Assembly: GCA_028287605.1 (NCBI GenBank)
Contig: JAQBPI010000225.1
Coordinates: forward strand, 1-6,037
Direction: 5' to 3'
DNA: 6,037 nucleotides
Origin: Chloroflexota bacterium
Lineage (GTDB): Bacteria > Chloroflexota > Dormibacteria > Aeolococcales > Aeolococcaceae
Below are positions 1 through 6,037 of the stretch, in pieces (the stretch's first letter is position 1; every line of letters starts with the position of its first letter). Both the position numbers and the translations under genes were made by a program. The notes under the pieces are model-generated. The model was not told the DNA's origin. It saw only the letters and a program-made list of their open reading frames with translations, and did not search any database.

Positions 1-1098
1 GCCCGGCTGCGCGACGCGGCCGCCGCGCTCCGCGCCGCCCAGGGCAGCGGCTCGCTCCAGGCCGAGCTCCTCCCCCAGCCGGACCGCGCCGACGACGAGC
101 TCGAGCTCGCCGCGGCCACCGTCGAGGAGGCGGCCGCGGTGGTCGACCGGGTGCTCTGCACCCCCTCTCCGGACAGCGTCCGTTGGCTGGAGCTGCGCGC
201 CGAGCAGGCCGAGCTCCACGAGGCGCCGCTGCAGGTGGGCGACCGCCTCGCCGGCGGCGTCTTCGACCGCGCCGACGCCACCATCCTCACCTCGGCGACG
301 CTGTCGGTGGGCGGCTCGGTCGACTTCGTCCGTGCCCGCACCGGGCTGGGGGAGGGGGCGGACGCGCTGGTGCTGCCCTCGCCCTTCGACTTCCTCTCCC
401 AGGCGCTCTGCGTGCTCACCACCGACGTCCCCGCGCACGACGACCCCGCCCACGCCGTCGCCCTCGCCGACCTGACCGCCGGGGTGGCCACCCGCCTGGG
501 CGGCCGCACCCTGGTGCTCTTCACCGGCTACGCGCCGCTCCGCAGCGTGCACGCGCTGCTCGCCACCCGAATGGAGGCCCAGGGCATCGCCGTGCTCGGC
601 CAGGGGCTCGACGGCACCCGCCGTCAGGTTCTCTCCAGCTTCGTCCAGAACACGAGGAGCGTGCTGCTGGGCACCACCTCGTTCTGGGAGGGCATCGACA
701 TCCCCGGCGACGCGCTCAGCTGCGTGATCATCGCCAAGCTGCCCTTCCCGGTGCCGTCCGACCCCCTGGTGGCGGCCCGCGGCGCGCTGCTCCGCGACCC
801 CTTCGCCGAGCTGGCGCTTCCCACCGCGGTGCTGCGGCTGCGCCAGGGCTTCGGGCGGCTGATCCGGCGCACCGCCGACCGGGGCGCGGTGGTGCTGTGC
901 GACCCGCGCCTCCACACCCGCGACTACGGCCCCACCTTCCTGCGCGCCCTCCCGGAGGCGCTGGTCGTCCGCGAGCCCGCCGCCGGGGTGCCCATGATCG
1001 TCGAGGACTTCGTGACCTCGGGCCGGGTGCCCGACACGGCGCGAGTGCCGGGCCTGCTCGAGGAGGCGGTGCCGTCGGGCCGGGACGACGCAGCATGA
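1..1098 (+). CDS. dinG: DinG-type ATP-dependent DNA helicase, C-terminal part (5' end outside window)
   Basis: The frame is open from the first base to the TGA at 1096-1098, giving 365 residues of a protein whose start lies upstream. Helicase domain 2 of the DinG/XPD (Rad3-like) superfamily 2 group is clear. Numbering from the first visible codon, TSATL is at residues 97-101, followed by an LVLFTGY segment. Motif V, SFWEGIDIPG, begins near residue 227 and leads into AKLPFPVPSDP. Motif VI, QGFGRLIRR, begins at residue 282. DinG proteins are 5'-3' helicases that unwind DNA and R-loop-type substrates in repair and replication-conflict resolution. The Walker A and B motifs and any Fe-S cysteines would lie upstream, so iron-sulfur status and full activity cannot be judged. 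It could be another member of the same family (YoaA-like); family-level assignment is firm. The gene ends 79 nt before the next supported start and may be in a different transcription unit. Confidence 0.9.
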   Translation, partial: ARLRDAAAALRAAQGSGSLQAELLPQPDRADDELELAAATVEEAAAVVDRVLCTPSPDSVRWLELRAEQAELHEAPLQVGDRLAGGVFDRADATILTSATLSVGGSVDFVRARTGLGEGADALVLPSPFDFLSQALCVLTTDVPAHDDPAHAVALADLTAGVATRLGGRTLVLFTGYAPLRSVHALLATRMEAQGIAVLGQGLDGTRRQVLSSFVQNTRSVLLGTTSFWEGIDIPGDALSCVIIAKLPFPVPSDPLVAARGALLRDPFAELALPTAVLRLRQGFGRLIRRTADRGAVVLCDPRLHTRDYGPTFLRALPEALVVREPAAGVPMIVEDFVTSGRVPDTARVPGLLEEAVPSGRDDAA

Positions 1099-1181
1099 GC
1101 GTGCTCATCAGGTGGGGCGGGGTGAACGAAGTCGGCTCTGCCGCCGCAGCGAGGGGGGGGACACCCCCCCTGAACAGATGA
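1095..1181 (+). other. Possible 28-codon linking ORF between the helicase and nitrilase genes
   Basis: An ATG at 1095 overlaps the helicase stop as ATGA. The frame stays open for 28 codons and stops at a TGA (1179-1181) that overlaps the nitrilase ATG at 1178, again as ATGA. The peptide (MSVLIRWGGVNEVG at its start) resembles nothing I recognise. Third positions in this frame are mostly G or C, more so than in the nitrilase frame over the same stretch. It could be a tiny coupling ORF, the true N-terminus of the nitrilase gene separated by a one-base indel in the G/C run at 1153-1170, or chance. In such GC-rich DNA a 28-codon open frame is unremarkable, so confidence is low. Confidence 0.15.
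1152..1171 (+). other. G8/C7 inverted repeat (hairpin) just upstream of the nitrilase start
   Basis: A run of eight G (1153-1160) is followed by ACA and a run of seven C (1164-1170). The runs can pair as a 7-bp all-GC stem closed by a 3-4 nt loop, and an A-T pair (1152/1171) can extend it. It ends 7 nt before the ATG at 1178, where a Shine-Dalgarno sequence would normally sit. No T-run follows, so it is not a standard intrinsic terminator. It could lower translation initiation or attenuate transcription, or it may have no role; that part is inference. Confidence 0.55.
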
Positions 1182-2203
1182 CCGATCAGGGCGGCTCCGA
1201 CGGCGGCGACTCCCCCGAGTTCGTCATCCAGATGGCGGGCAGGCCGGACGACAACCTCTCCCCCCGGCGGGGCGTGCCCGCCGACGCCCCCCAGGCCTCG
1301 CGGGACATGGTGGAGGCGCAGGAGGGCGACGTCGTCGTGGTGCTCGCCCAGATCGCGCCGAGGCTCGGTGACGTGGCCGCGAACCTCGAGCGGCACCTCG
1401 CGATCATCGAGGACGCCCGGCGAGGCGGTGGCCACCTCGTGGTCTTCCCCGAGCTGTCGCTCACCGGCTACTTCCTCAAGGACCTGGTGCCCGACGTGGC
1501 GCTGCGCGGCGACGCCCCGGAGCTGGTGGCGCTCGCCGCCGCCTGCACGGGCATCGACGCCCTGGTGGGCCTGGTGCTCGAGAGCGAGGACGCGCGCTTC
1601 CACAACGCCGCCGTGTACCTGAGCGGCGGGCGCGCGGTGCACGTCCACCGCAAGTGCTACCTGCCCACCTACGGGCTCTTCGACGAGCACCGCTACCTCG
1701 CCGCCGGCGACCGGCTGCGCGCCTTCGAGGCGCCGCTCAGCGCTGCCCGGCCGCGCCGGCCCTGGCGGGCGGGGGCGCTGATCTGCGAGGACATGTGGCA
1801 TCCCAGCGCCCCCGCGCTGCTCGCCCGGCAGGGGGTCGACGTGTTCCTCTGCCCCTCGTCGTCGCCCGGCCGCGGCATCGTCCAGGGGGCGGCGCTGGGC
1901 ACCGCCCTCAGCTACGACAGCATGACCAGGACCTATGCCCAGCTCTTCACCTCCTACCTGGTGTACTGCAACCGGGTGGGCTTCGAGGACGGGGTCGGCT
2001 TCTGGGGCGGCTCCCGGGTGGTCGGCCCCCAGGGGGCGCCGCTGGCCGATCCTCTCGGCTCCGAGGAGACGCTGATGTGGCATCGTCTCGACCTCGGCAC
2101 CCTCCGCCGGGTGCGCATCTCCTACCCGCTGTTGCGCGACGAGCGCCACGATCTCATCGACAATGAGTCAGACCGTCTCCGCCGCCGACGCACTCTCGAT
2201 TGA
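1178..2203 (+). CDS. Nitrilase-fold amidase, probable glutaminase subunit of a split NAD+ synthetase
   Basis: This is a carbon-nitrogen hydrolase domain, 341 aa from the ATG at 1178. The fold begins near residue 52 with [14 protein letters not shown]. The catalytic triad is complete: Glu92 in [12 protein letters not shown], Lys159 in [14 protein letters not shown], and Cys203 in [11 protein letters not shown]. The [14 protein letters not shown] and LICEDMWH forms are those of the glutaminase domain of glutamine-dependent NadE, and the C-terminal segment ([11 protein letters not shown]) matches the end of that domain. It should hydrolyse glutamine in the cytoplasm and pass ammonia to the NadE encoded directly downstream; the pairing is inferred. 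The start is uncertain. Codons from 1178 onward have near-total G/C at third positions while those before do not, which favours 1178 and gives a Gly/Asp/Pro-rich extension of about 50 residues. Other in-frame starts are ATG 1232, ATG 1307 and GTG 1337 (288 aa), the last preceded by AGGAGGG. A GTG at 1112 is less likely. Confidence 0.88.
   Translation: MTDQGGSDGGDSPEFVIQMAGRPDDNLSPRRGVPADAPQASRDMVEAQEGDVVVVLAQIAPRLGDVAANLERHLAIIEDARRGGGHLVVFPELSLTGYFLKDLVPDVALRGDAPELVALAAACTGIDALVGLVLESEDARFHNAAVYLSGGRAVHVHRKCYLPTYGLFDEHRYLAAGDRLRAFEAPLSAARPRRPWRAGALICEDMWHPSAPALLARQGVDVFLCPSSSPGRGIVQGAALGTALSYDSMTRTYAQLFTSYLVYCNRVGFEDGVGFWGGSRVVGPQGAPLADPLGSEETLMWHRLDLGTLRRVRISYPLLRDERHDLIDNESDRLRRRRTLD
1320..1326 (+). 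promoter_or_regulatory. Shine-Dalgarno-like AGGAGGG, possible internal start of the nitrilase gene
   Basis: AGGAGGG lies 10 nt before an in-frame GTG at 1337. Starting there would give [12 protein letters not shown], a typical nitrilase-domain N-terminus. It is the best ribosome binding site near any candidate start of this gene, as none is seen before the ATGs at 1178, 1232 or 1307. Against it, the upstream 150 nt show strong coding-type codon use in the same frame, and the motif may simply encode the residues Gln-Glu-Gly. Confidence 0.3.
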
Positions 2204-3008
2204 CACCGCCGTCGTCACCGAGATCCTCCTCGGTTTCATCCGTGACGAGGTCGGCAAGGTCGGGTTCGACCGGGTCGTGCTCGGACTCAGCGGGGGCATC
2301 GACTCGGCCCTGGTGGCGGCGCTTGCCGCCCGCGCCCTGGGTCCGGAACAGGTGGTGCCGGTGATCATGCCCTACCGCTCCAGCAGCCCCGAGTCGGAGG
2401 CCGACGCCCGCACCGTCGCCTCCCAGCTGGGCCTCATGGACCCGCTGGTGGTGGACATCTCGCCCCAGGTCGACGCCTACTTCGACCGCTTCCCCGACGC
2501 CGACCGGGGCCGCCGCGGCAACAAGATGGCCCGGGAGCGCATGAGCGTCCTCTACGACCTGTCCTGGGCCCACCGCGCGCTGGTGATCGGCACCTCGAAC
2601 AAGACCGAGCTGCTGCTCGGCTACGGCACCATCCACGGCGACATGGCGCACGCCCTCAACCCCCTCGGCGACCTCTACAAGACCCAGGTGTTCGCGATGG
2701 CGCGGGCGCTGGAGCTCCCCCGGCGCGTGGTCGAGAAGCCGCCCAGCGCCGACCTCTGGGAGGGCCAGTCGGACGAGCAGGAGCTGGGCTTCCAGTACGC
2801 GGTGGTCGACATGCTCCTCTACCACATGGTCGACGAGCGCCGCACCCGCGACGAGCTGCGCGCGCTCGGCTTCGACGACGAGTTCATCGACCTCGTCGGC
2901 CGGCGGCTGCGCGACAACCAGTACAAGCGCCGCCTGCCGCTGATCGCGAAGCTCAGCGCACGCACCATCGACCGCGACTTCCGCTACCCCAGGGACTGGG
3001 GACGGTGA
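2163..3008 (+). CDS. nadE: NAD+ synthetase (synthetase subunit)
   Basis: A 281-aa adenine-nucleotide alpha-hydrolase-type enzyme that makes NAD+ from nicotinate adenine dinucleotide, ATP and ammonia, the last step of NAD+ biosynthesis. The ATP pyrophosphatase P-loop SGGIDS is at residues 43-48. The [10 protein letters not shown] loop follows near 69-78, [14 protein letters not shown] at 143-156, [11 protein letters not shown] at 166-176, [16 protein letters not shown] at 192-207, and the terminal RDFRYPRDW just before the end. The length fits a stand-alone, ammonia-type NadE. The ATG at 2163 lies inside the end of the nitrilase gene (41-nt overlap, +1 frame relative to it). The frame is open only from 2076, after a TGA at 2073-2075, and the family-conserved part begins soon after this ATG, so this start is favoured despite no strong Shine-Dalgarno. 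The adjacent glutaminase suggests the two chains form a glutamine-dependent enzyme. The stop overlaps the rsmI start as GTGA. Confidence 0.95.
   Translation: MSQTVSAADALSIDTAVVTEILLGFIRDEVGKVGFDRVVLGLSGGIDSALVAALAARALGPEQVVPVIMPYRSSSPESEADARTVASQLGLMDPLVVDISPQVDAYFDRFPDADRGRRGNKMARERMSVLYDLSWAHRALVIGTSNKTELLLGYGTIHGDMAHALNPLGDLYKTQVFAMARALELPRRVVEKPPSADLWEGQSDEQELGFQYAVVDMLLYHMVDERRTRDELRALGFDDEFIDLVGRRLRDNQYKRRLPLIAKLSARTIDRDFRYPRDWGR
2991..2995 (+). promoter_or_regulatory. Ribosome binding site of rsmI
   Basis: AGGGA inside the last codons of nadE ends 9 nt before the GTG at 3005. It supports that non-ATG start, which is also where the RsmI family consensus begins. Confidence 0.45.
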
Positions 3009-3697
3009 GCACCCTGTCGGTGGTGGCGACGCCGATCGGCAACCTGGAGGACATCACCCTCCGCGCGCTGCGCACCCTGCGCGAGTGCGACGTCGTGGTC
3101 GCCGAGGACAGCCGGCGCACCCGCGCGCTGCTCACCGCCCACGGCATCGCGGAGAAGCGGGTGCTCTCGCTGCCCGCCTTCGACGAGCGGCGCCGCCTGC
3201 CCTCCCTGGTGGCCCGGCTCGACGCCGGCGAGAACCTCGCCCTGGTCACCGACGGGGGCACCCCTGCGATCAGCGACCCGGGGTCGCTGCTGGTGCGCGC
3301 CGCCCGCGAGGCCGGGCATGCGGTGGTCCCGGTGCCCGGGCCCTCGGCGGTGACCGCGGCGATCTCCGCCAGCGGGCTGGGGGGCGGCGGCTTCGTCTTC
3401 CTCGGGTTCCTGCCGCGGACCCCGGGGAAGCTGACCCGGACGGTCGGCGCCGCGCTCGACCTTGGGCGTACCCTGGCCTTCCTCGAGTCCCCCTTCCGCC
3501 TCGCCCGGACCCTGGCCACCCTCGCCCCGCTGCTGGGGAACCGCGAGGTGGTCGTCGCTCGCGAGCTCACCAAGCGCCACGAGACCCTGCACACCGGCAC
3601 CGCCGAGCAGCTGGCGGCGCTCTTCACCGCCACCCCCCCACGCGGCGAGTGCACCGTGCTGGTGGGCGGCTCCGATTTGGGAACCCACGCAGCATGA
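3005..3697 (+). CDS. rsmI: 16S rRNA (cytidine-2'-O)-methyltransferase RsmI, short form
   Basis: A SAM-dependent methyltransferase of the tetrapyrrole-methylase fold. RsmI 2'-O-methylates C1402 of 16S rRNA in the decoding centre. Family motifs run in order: [16 protein letters not shown] (7-22), VVAEDSRRT (31-39), [14 protein letters not shown] (80-93), [16 protein letters not shown] (110-125), FVFLGFLPR (130-138), LESPFRL (160-166) and then RELTKRHE. The GTG start overlaps the nadE stop (GTGA) and puts the first motif at the expected distance. The protein is 230 aa, whereas well-known RsmI proteins are about 280-290 aa (E. coli 286). It stops right after the methyltransferase domain (CTVLVGG...), so the small C-terminal helical domain is missing. 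metG begins at once, leaving no room for it in another frame. LESPFR replaces the usual YESPHR. The function call is sound; the effect of the shortening is unknown. Confidence 0.92.
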   Translation: MSTLSVVATPIGNLEDITLRALRTLRECDVVVAEDSRRTRALLTAHGIAEKRVLSLPAFDERRRLPSLVARLDAGENLALVTDGGTPAISDPGSLLVRAAREAGHAVVPVPGPSAVTAAISASGLGGGGFVFLGFLPRTPGKLTRTVGAALDLGRTLAFLESPFRLARTLATLAPLLGNREVVVARELTKRHETLHTGTAEQLAALFTATPPRGECTVLVGGSDLGTHAA

Positions 3698-5301
3698 CGT
3701 CCCCGTCCCGCTTCTACCTCACCGCCGCCATCGACTACGTCAACGGCAACCCCCACCTGGGCCACGCCTACGAGAAGATCGGCTGCGACATGGTGCGCCG
3801 CCACCACGCGCTGCGTGGCCGCGACACCCGGTTCACGGTGGGGAGCGACGAGCACAGCCAGTCGGTGGAGCGGGCCGCGCAGGAACGGGGACTGGCCCCC
3901 GAGGAGTTCTCTCGACAGCAGGCGGAGGTCTTCCAGCAGGCCTTCGCCGCGCTCGACGTCGAGTACACCGCCTACGTCCGCACCAGCAGTGAGGCCAACC
4001 GTCGCAGCACCGACCGCTTCATGCAGGCGATGTACGACGGCGGCCACATCTACAAGGGGCCCTACGAGGCCTGGTTCTGCCCCTCCTGCGAGCAGTTCTA
4101 CACCGAGAAGCAGCTGGTCGAGGGCAACTGCCCGGTGCACGGCCGCCCCGTCGAGTGGGTGGAGGAGGAGAACTACTTCTTCCGCCTCAGCGCCTTCCAG
4201 CAGCCGCTGCTCGAGCACTTCGAGGCCAACCCCGGGTTCCTCACCCCGGAGACGCGCCGCAACGAGATGCTCAACGTCATCCGCGGCGGCCTCGAGGACA
4301 TCAGCATCTCCCGCAGCTTCTCCCACTGGGGCTTCCCGCTGCCCTTCGACGAGAGCCAGGTGGTCTACGTGTGGTTCGACGCGCTGCTCTCCTACGTCAC
4401 CGGCATCGGCTATCCGGACGGCCCCGACTTCGAGCGCTTCTGGCCCGCCGACGTCCACGTCATCGGCAAGGACATCACCCGCTTCCACACCGTGATGTGG
4501 CCGGCGATGCTGCTCGCCGCCGGGCTGCCGCTGCCGCGGCGGGTGCACGCCCACGGCTTCGTCACCCTCGGCGGCCGGAAGATGAGCAAGTCGACCGGGG
4601 TGCGCATCGACCCCTTCGACCTGGTGCGCCGCTTCGGCAGCGACGCGGTGCGCTACGTGCTCATGGCCGAGGTGCCCTTCGACCGCGACGGCGACATGTC
4701 CATGGAGACCTTCGTCGACCGCTACAACGCCGATCTGGCCAACGACTACGGAAACCTGGTGTCGCGCACCGAGAAGATGGTGGCGCGGTACTTCGAGGGC
4801 CGGGTGCCCGAGCCCGGCGCCGCCGAGCCGATCGACGCCGAGCTGGAGGCGGTCGCCGCCGAGGTGGTGACCGCCCACGAGGCGGCGATGGAGGCCCTCG
4901 ACCTGAGCGGCGCCCTCGCCGAGGCCCGCCGGCTGGTGGCCCGGGCCAACAAGTACATCGACGAGACCGCCCCCTGGACCATGGCGAAGACGGGCGACCC
5001 GCGGCTGGGCACGGTGCTCGGCAGCCTGCTCGAGGCCATCCGGGTGAGCACCCTGCTGCTCCATCCCACCCTGCCCAGGGCCACCGCCGCGGTGGCCGCC
5101 GACCTCGGCGTCATCCTCGACGGCGACGCCGGCGCGGGGCTGCGCACCTGGCCCGCGCTCACCCCGGGGGCGCCGGTGGGGGTGGGGAGGATCCTCTTCC
5201 CCCGGCTCGACCGCGAGCAGGACCTGGAGGCCGCGGGCGGGGAGACCGCGACCCCGGGGGCGCTGCCCGCGGGCGGTCGGGGTGGAGCTCCCCGCCGATG
5301 A
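3694..5301 (+). CDS. metG: Methionyl-tRNA synthetase
   Basis: A class I aminoacyl-tRNA synthetase of 535 aa that charges tRNA(Met) with methionine in the cytoplasm. The HIGH-type signature is HLGH at residues 21-24 within YVNGNPHLGHAYEK. A single zinc knuckle is formed by Cys129, Cys132, Cys146 and His149 (C-x2-C-x13-C-x2-H). VWFDALLSY is at 226-234, HVIGKDITRFHTVMWPAML starts at 255, and the KMSKS loop is at 296-300. The helical anticodon-binding domain carries NKYIDETAPW at 419-428. The usual C-terminal EMAP/Trbp111-like tRNA-binding domain is absent. After FPRLDRE only a Gly/Ala/Pro-rich tail of about 25 residues remains, over the stretch that holds the tatD ribosome binding site. The ATG overlaps the rsmI stop as ATGA and fits the family N-terminus (RFYLTAAIDYVNG). 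The stop overlaps the tatD start as ATGA. Confidence 0.97.
   Translation: MTSPSRFYLTAAIDYVNGNPHLGHAYEKIGCDMVRRHHALRGRDTRFTVGSDEHSQSVERAAQERGLAPEEFSRQQAEVFQQAFAALDVEYTAYVRTSSEANRRSTDRFMQAMYDGGHIYKGPYEAWFCPSCEQFYTEKQLVEGNCPVHGRPVEWVEEENYFFRLSAFQQPLLEHFEANPGFLTPETRRNEMLNVIRGGLEDISISRSFSHWGFPLPFDESQVVYVWFDALLSYVTGIGYPDGPDFERFWPADVHVIGKDITRFHTVMWPAMLLAAGLPLPRRVHAHGFVTLGGRKMSKSTGVRIDPFDLVRRFGSDAVRYVLMAEVPFDRDGDMSMETFVDRYNADLANDYGNLVSRTEKMVARYFEGRVPEPGAAEPIDAELEAVAAEVVTAHEAAMEALDLSGALAEARRLVARANKYIDETAPWTMAKTGDPRLGTVLGSLLEAIRVSTLLLHPTLPRATAAVAADLGVILDGDAGAGLRTWPALTPGAPVGVGRILFPRLDREQDLEAAGGETATPGALPAGGRGGAPRR
5281..5287 (+). promoter_or_regulatory. Ribosome binding site of tatD
   Basis: GGTGGAG ends 10 nt before the ATG at 5298, inside the last codons of metG. 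It supports re-initiation at the ATGA overlap. Confidence 0.45.
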
Positions 5302-6037
5302 CCGGGGAGGCCCTCCGCCTGGTCGACACCCACTGCCACCTCGTGCTCCTCGACGAGCGGGGGATGCTCGACGAGGCGCTCGCGGGGGCCGCCGCCGCGG
5401 GCGTCGAGCAGATCGTCTCGGTGGGCCTCAACGTGGAGGACAGCGACCGCAACCGCGAGCTCGCCGAGCGCCATCCGGGGGTGTTCTTCACGGTGGGCTG
5501 GCATCCCCACGAGAAGGCCCCGCCCGACGCCGCCCAGCTGCGCAGCCTGGAGGAGCTGCTCCGCCATCCCCGCGCCGTCGCCGTCGGCGAGATCGGCCTC
5601 GACTGGTACTGGCGGCCCGGCTACCACGAGGTGGAGCCGGAGGTGCAGCGGCGTTCCCTGCGGCTGATGCTCGAGCTCGCCGCTGCCCATGCCAAGCCGA
5701 TCGTGGTCCACGACCGCGACGCCCACGACGACGTCGTCGCCGAGCTCCGCGACGCCTTCGGCGCCGGCGACCACGCCGACCGCGGCGTGCTCCACTGCTT
5801 CAGCGGCGACGCCGCCCTCGCCCGCACGGCCGCCGGGCTGGGGATGGTGTGCTCCTTCGCCGGCACCGTCACCTTTCCGAGGACCGACGGCATCCGCGAC
5901 GCCGCCCGCACCGTGGACGCGGGAGGCTACGTGGTCGAGACCGACGCGCCCTTCCTGACGCCGGTGCCCCACCGCGGCAGGCCCAACCAGCCCGCCTACG
6001 TCGCCGCCACCGCCGCCGCCGTCGCCGGCCTGCGCGG
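5298..6037 (+). CDS. tatD: TatD-family metal-dependent hydrolase/nuclease (3' end outside window)
   Basis: The frame runs from the ATG at 5298 to the right edge with no stop, giving 246 complete codons. Typical family members are about 255-265 aa, so only the last few residues should be missing. Metal-site motifs of the TIM-barrel TatD family are all present: DTHCHL (10-15), GWHPH (67-71), VGEIGLDWYW (96-105, Glu98), VVHDRDA (136-142, His138), LHCFSG (165-170, His166) and VETDAPFLTPVPHRGRPNQP (213-232, Asp216). Characterised TatD proteins are Mg2+-dependent 3'-5' DNA/RNA exonucleases linked to DNA repair and RNA turnover. The exact substrate of this one cannot be read from the sequence. Its position after metG is the common arrangement in many bacteria, often followed by ksgA. 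The start overlaps the metG stop (ATGA) and is preceded by GGTGGAG. Confidence 0.93.
   Translation, partial: MTGEALRLVDTHCHLVLLDERGMLDEALAGAAAAGVEQIVSVGLNVEDSDRNRELAERHPGVFFTVGWHPHEKAPPDAAQLRSLEELLRHPRAVAVGEIGLDWYWRPGYHEVEPEVQRRSLRLMLELAAAHAKPIVVHDRDAHDDVVAELRDAFGAGDHADRGVLHCFSGDAALARTAAGLGMVCSFAGTVTFPRTDGIRDAARTVDAGGYVVETDAPFLTPVPHRGRPNQPAYVAATAAAVAGLR

Noticed and set aside
1152..1171. Intrinsic terminator after the helicase gene
   Set aside because: The hairpin is strong but no T-run follows, and it lies 7 nt before a start codon.
1112..1177. GTG at 1112 as the nitrilase start
   Set aside because: Codons from 1112 to 1177 lack the strong third-position G/C seen from 1178 on, and no ribosome binding site precedes the GTG.
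1099..1177. Promoter in the only intergenic gap
   Set aside because: No convincing -35/-10 pair was seen; the gap is short and GC-rich.
183..1181. Plus-strand open frame overlapping the helicase in another frame
   Set aside because: Its product is almost entirely Arg, Ala, Gly and Pro and the helicase motifs are in the other frame. Only its last 28 codons (from ATG 1095) were kept as a separate, doubtful item.
728..2149. Minus-strand open frame (473 codons) opposite the helicase end and nitrilase gene
   Set aside because: Same GC-driven antisense artefact, with an Arg/Pro/Gly-rich end and no motif, while the + strand holds catalytic residues in order.
2953..5064. Very long minus-strand open frame (703 codons) across rsmI and metG
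   Set aside because: It runs antisense to two genes with clear family motifs. Its translation is biased (Gly/His/Val/Ala/Glu/Arg) with no recognisable domain, as expected from antisense frames in very GC-rich DNA where stops are rare.
4746..5972. Minus-strand open frame (408 codons) opposite metG and tatD
   Set aside because: It is opposite two well-supported genes and its composition is that of a mirrored GC-rich frame.

Overview
The window is a gene-dense, very GC-rich stretch of bacterial chromosome, with third codon positions almost always G or C. All genes lie on the + strand. It carries housekeeping genes only. I see no mobile element, CRISPR array, RNA gene or phage-like gene. The GC content and gene set suit a free-living high-GC lineage such as Actinomycetota or a high-GC Chloroflexota/Dormibacterota-type bacterium. 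I cannot decide between these from the sequence, so the taxonomic remark is a weak inference.

Layout: (1) positions 1-1098 hold the C-terminal half of a DinG/XPD-type superfamily 2 helicase whose start lies outside the window. (2) Positions 1099-1177 are a short gap with a G8/C7 inverted repeat just before the next start codon, and no clear promoter. (3) Positions 1178-2203 encode a nitrilase-fold amidase with an intact Glu-Lys-Cys triad. (4) Positions 2163-3008 encode NAD+ synthetase (NadE), overlapping the nitrilase gene by 41 nt in another frame. Together these two look like the two halves of a glutamine-dependent NAD+ synthetase, carried as separate overlapping genes instead of one fused gene. 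(5) Positions 3005-3697 encode a short RsmI, a 16S rRNA 2'-O-methyltransferase lacking the usual C-terminal domain. (6) Positions 3694-5301 encode methionyl-tRNA synthetase with a single zinc knuckle and no C-terminal tRNA-binding domain. (7) From 5298 to the right edge runs a TatD-family metal-dependent nuclease missing only its extreme C-terminus.

From the nitrilase gene to tatD every gene overlaps the next: 41 nt, then GTGA, ATGA and ATGA. This implies one transcript with translational coupling. The rsmI-metG-tatD order is a familiar bacterial neighbourhood tied to translation and rRNA modification, often followed by ksgA. The NAD+ synthesis pair is joined to its front.

No convincing novel system is present. 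The points most worth checking are the split NAD+ synthetase, the homopolymer palindrome at the start of its first gene (which also decides the reading frame there), and the shortened RsmI.
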